From Moraxellaceae bacterium (GTDB lineage Bacteria > Pseudomonadota > Gammaproteobacteria > Pseudomonadales > Ketobacteraceae), in contig NVVG01000025.1 in assembly GCA_002402125.1 (NCBI GenBank), positions 24,633-30,580 on the forward strand: 5,948 nucleotides of DNA, read 5' to 3'. This document shows, piece after piece, positions 5,853 through 5,948 of the stretch (position 1 is the first letter of the stretch; every line of letters begins with the position of its first letter). Both the position numbers and the translations under genes were made by a program. The notes under the pieces are model-generated. The model saw nothing but the letters and a program-made list of their open reading frames with translations. It ran no database searches and was not told where the DNA came from.

Positions 5853-5948
5853 GTCATGGTAGGAACATAGATCGCTCTATGCCCCCCATACAGACCCGGA
5901 CGTGCGGTTTTCCCGCATCCGGTTCCTCGGTTGTATTCGCTTCCGTAC
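5853..5948 (-). mobile_element. 3' end of a bacterial group II intron (domains V and VI), continuing past the right edge
   Basis: On the minus strand, 5925 to 5893 folds as domain V: GAACCGG pairs with CCGGGUC, then GCGG pairs with CCGC under a GAAA-type loop, with the usual bulge between. Domain VI follows: a G run (CAUACAG then six G), a stem CAUAGA/UCUAUG with a 4-base loop (5866-5881), and UUCCUACC, in which the A at 5860 is the likely bulged branch-point adenosine. Seven bases later the RNA ends in GAC, fitting the AY 3' end, which puts the splice junction at 5853/5852. The intron reverse transcriptase gene, if present, would lie beyond 5948. The 3' exon is the upstream region of the membrane-protein gene. 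Identification is from strong resemblance to known bacterial intron 3' ends; the exact boundary is inferred. Confidence 0.85.

Overview
The window looks like a stretch of AT-rich proteobacterial chromosome, most likely from a gammaproteobacterium and plausibly a marine one. This rests on the single-domain cold-shock protein, the ACAD10/11-type acyl-CoA dehydrogenase, the GFA and thioredoxin folds and a bacterial group II intron end. No 16S rRNA or other strong taxonomic marker is present, so it remains an inference. Nearly all genes lie on the minus strand. The acyl-CoA dehydrogenase and one tiny reading frame behind it are the only plus-strand genes I support.

Left part (1-720): the 5' portion of a minus-strand GFA-family (zinc-binding, CENP-V/Gfa fold) gene runs off the left edge. 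Just upstream of it is a GNAT acetyltransferase remnant that seems to keep only its first residues and its C-terminal third, with an in-frame stop between them. A 17-bp inverted repeat sits between this remnant and the divergent dehydrogenase gene. Centre-left (720-2550): an apparently intact acyl-CoA dehydrogenase, a 32-residue reading frame immediately after it, then a convergent cold-shock protein gene ending in a long hairpin. The interval 2545-3038 is mostly non-coding.

Centre-right (2881-4861): a small thioredoxin with a WCGHC active site, and an ABC1/AarF/UbiB-type kinase-like gene broken by a -2 frameshift inside a short AG dinucleotide tract. All kinase motifs are present, split across the two frames. 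Right part (4935-5948): a tiny lipoprotein, preceded by an unannotated-looking 34-residue reading frame with a near-perfect Shine-Dalgarno sequence, then a four-helix membrane protein, then the 3' end (domains V and VI) of a minus-strand group II intron that continues beyond the right edge.

I see no coherent multi-gene system such as defence, secretion or a biosynthetic cluster. The themes are decay (GNAT remnant, frameshifted kinase, intron with an odd domain V) and several very small genes. The most novel candidate is the 5181-5285 small gene paired with the lipoprotein; I cannot assign a function to either.
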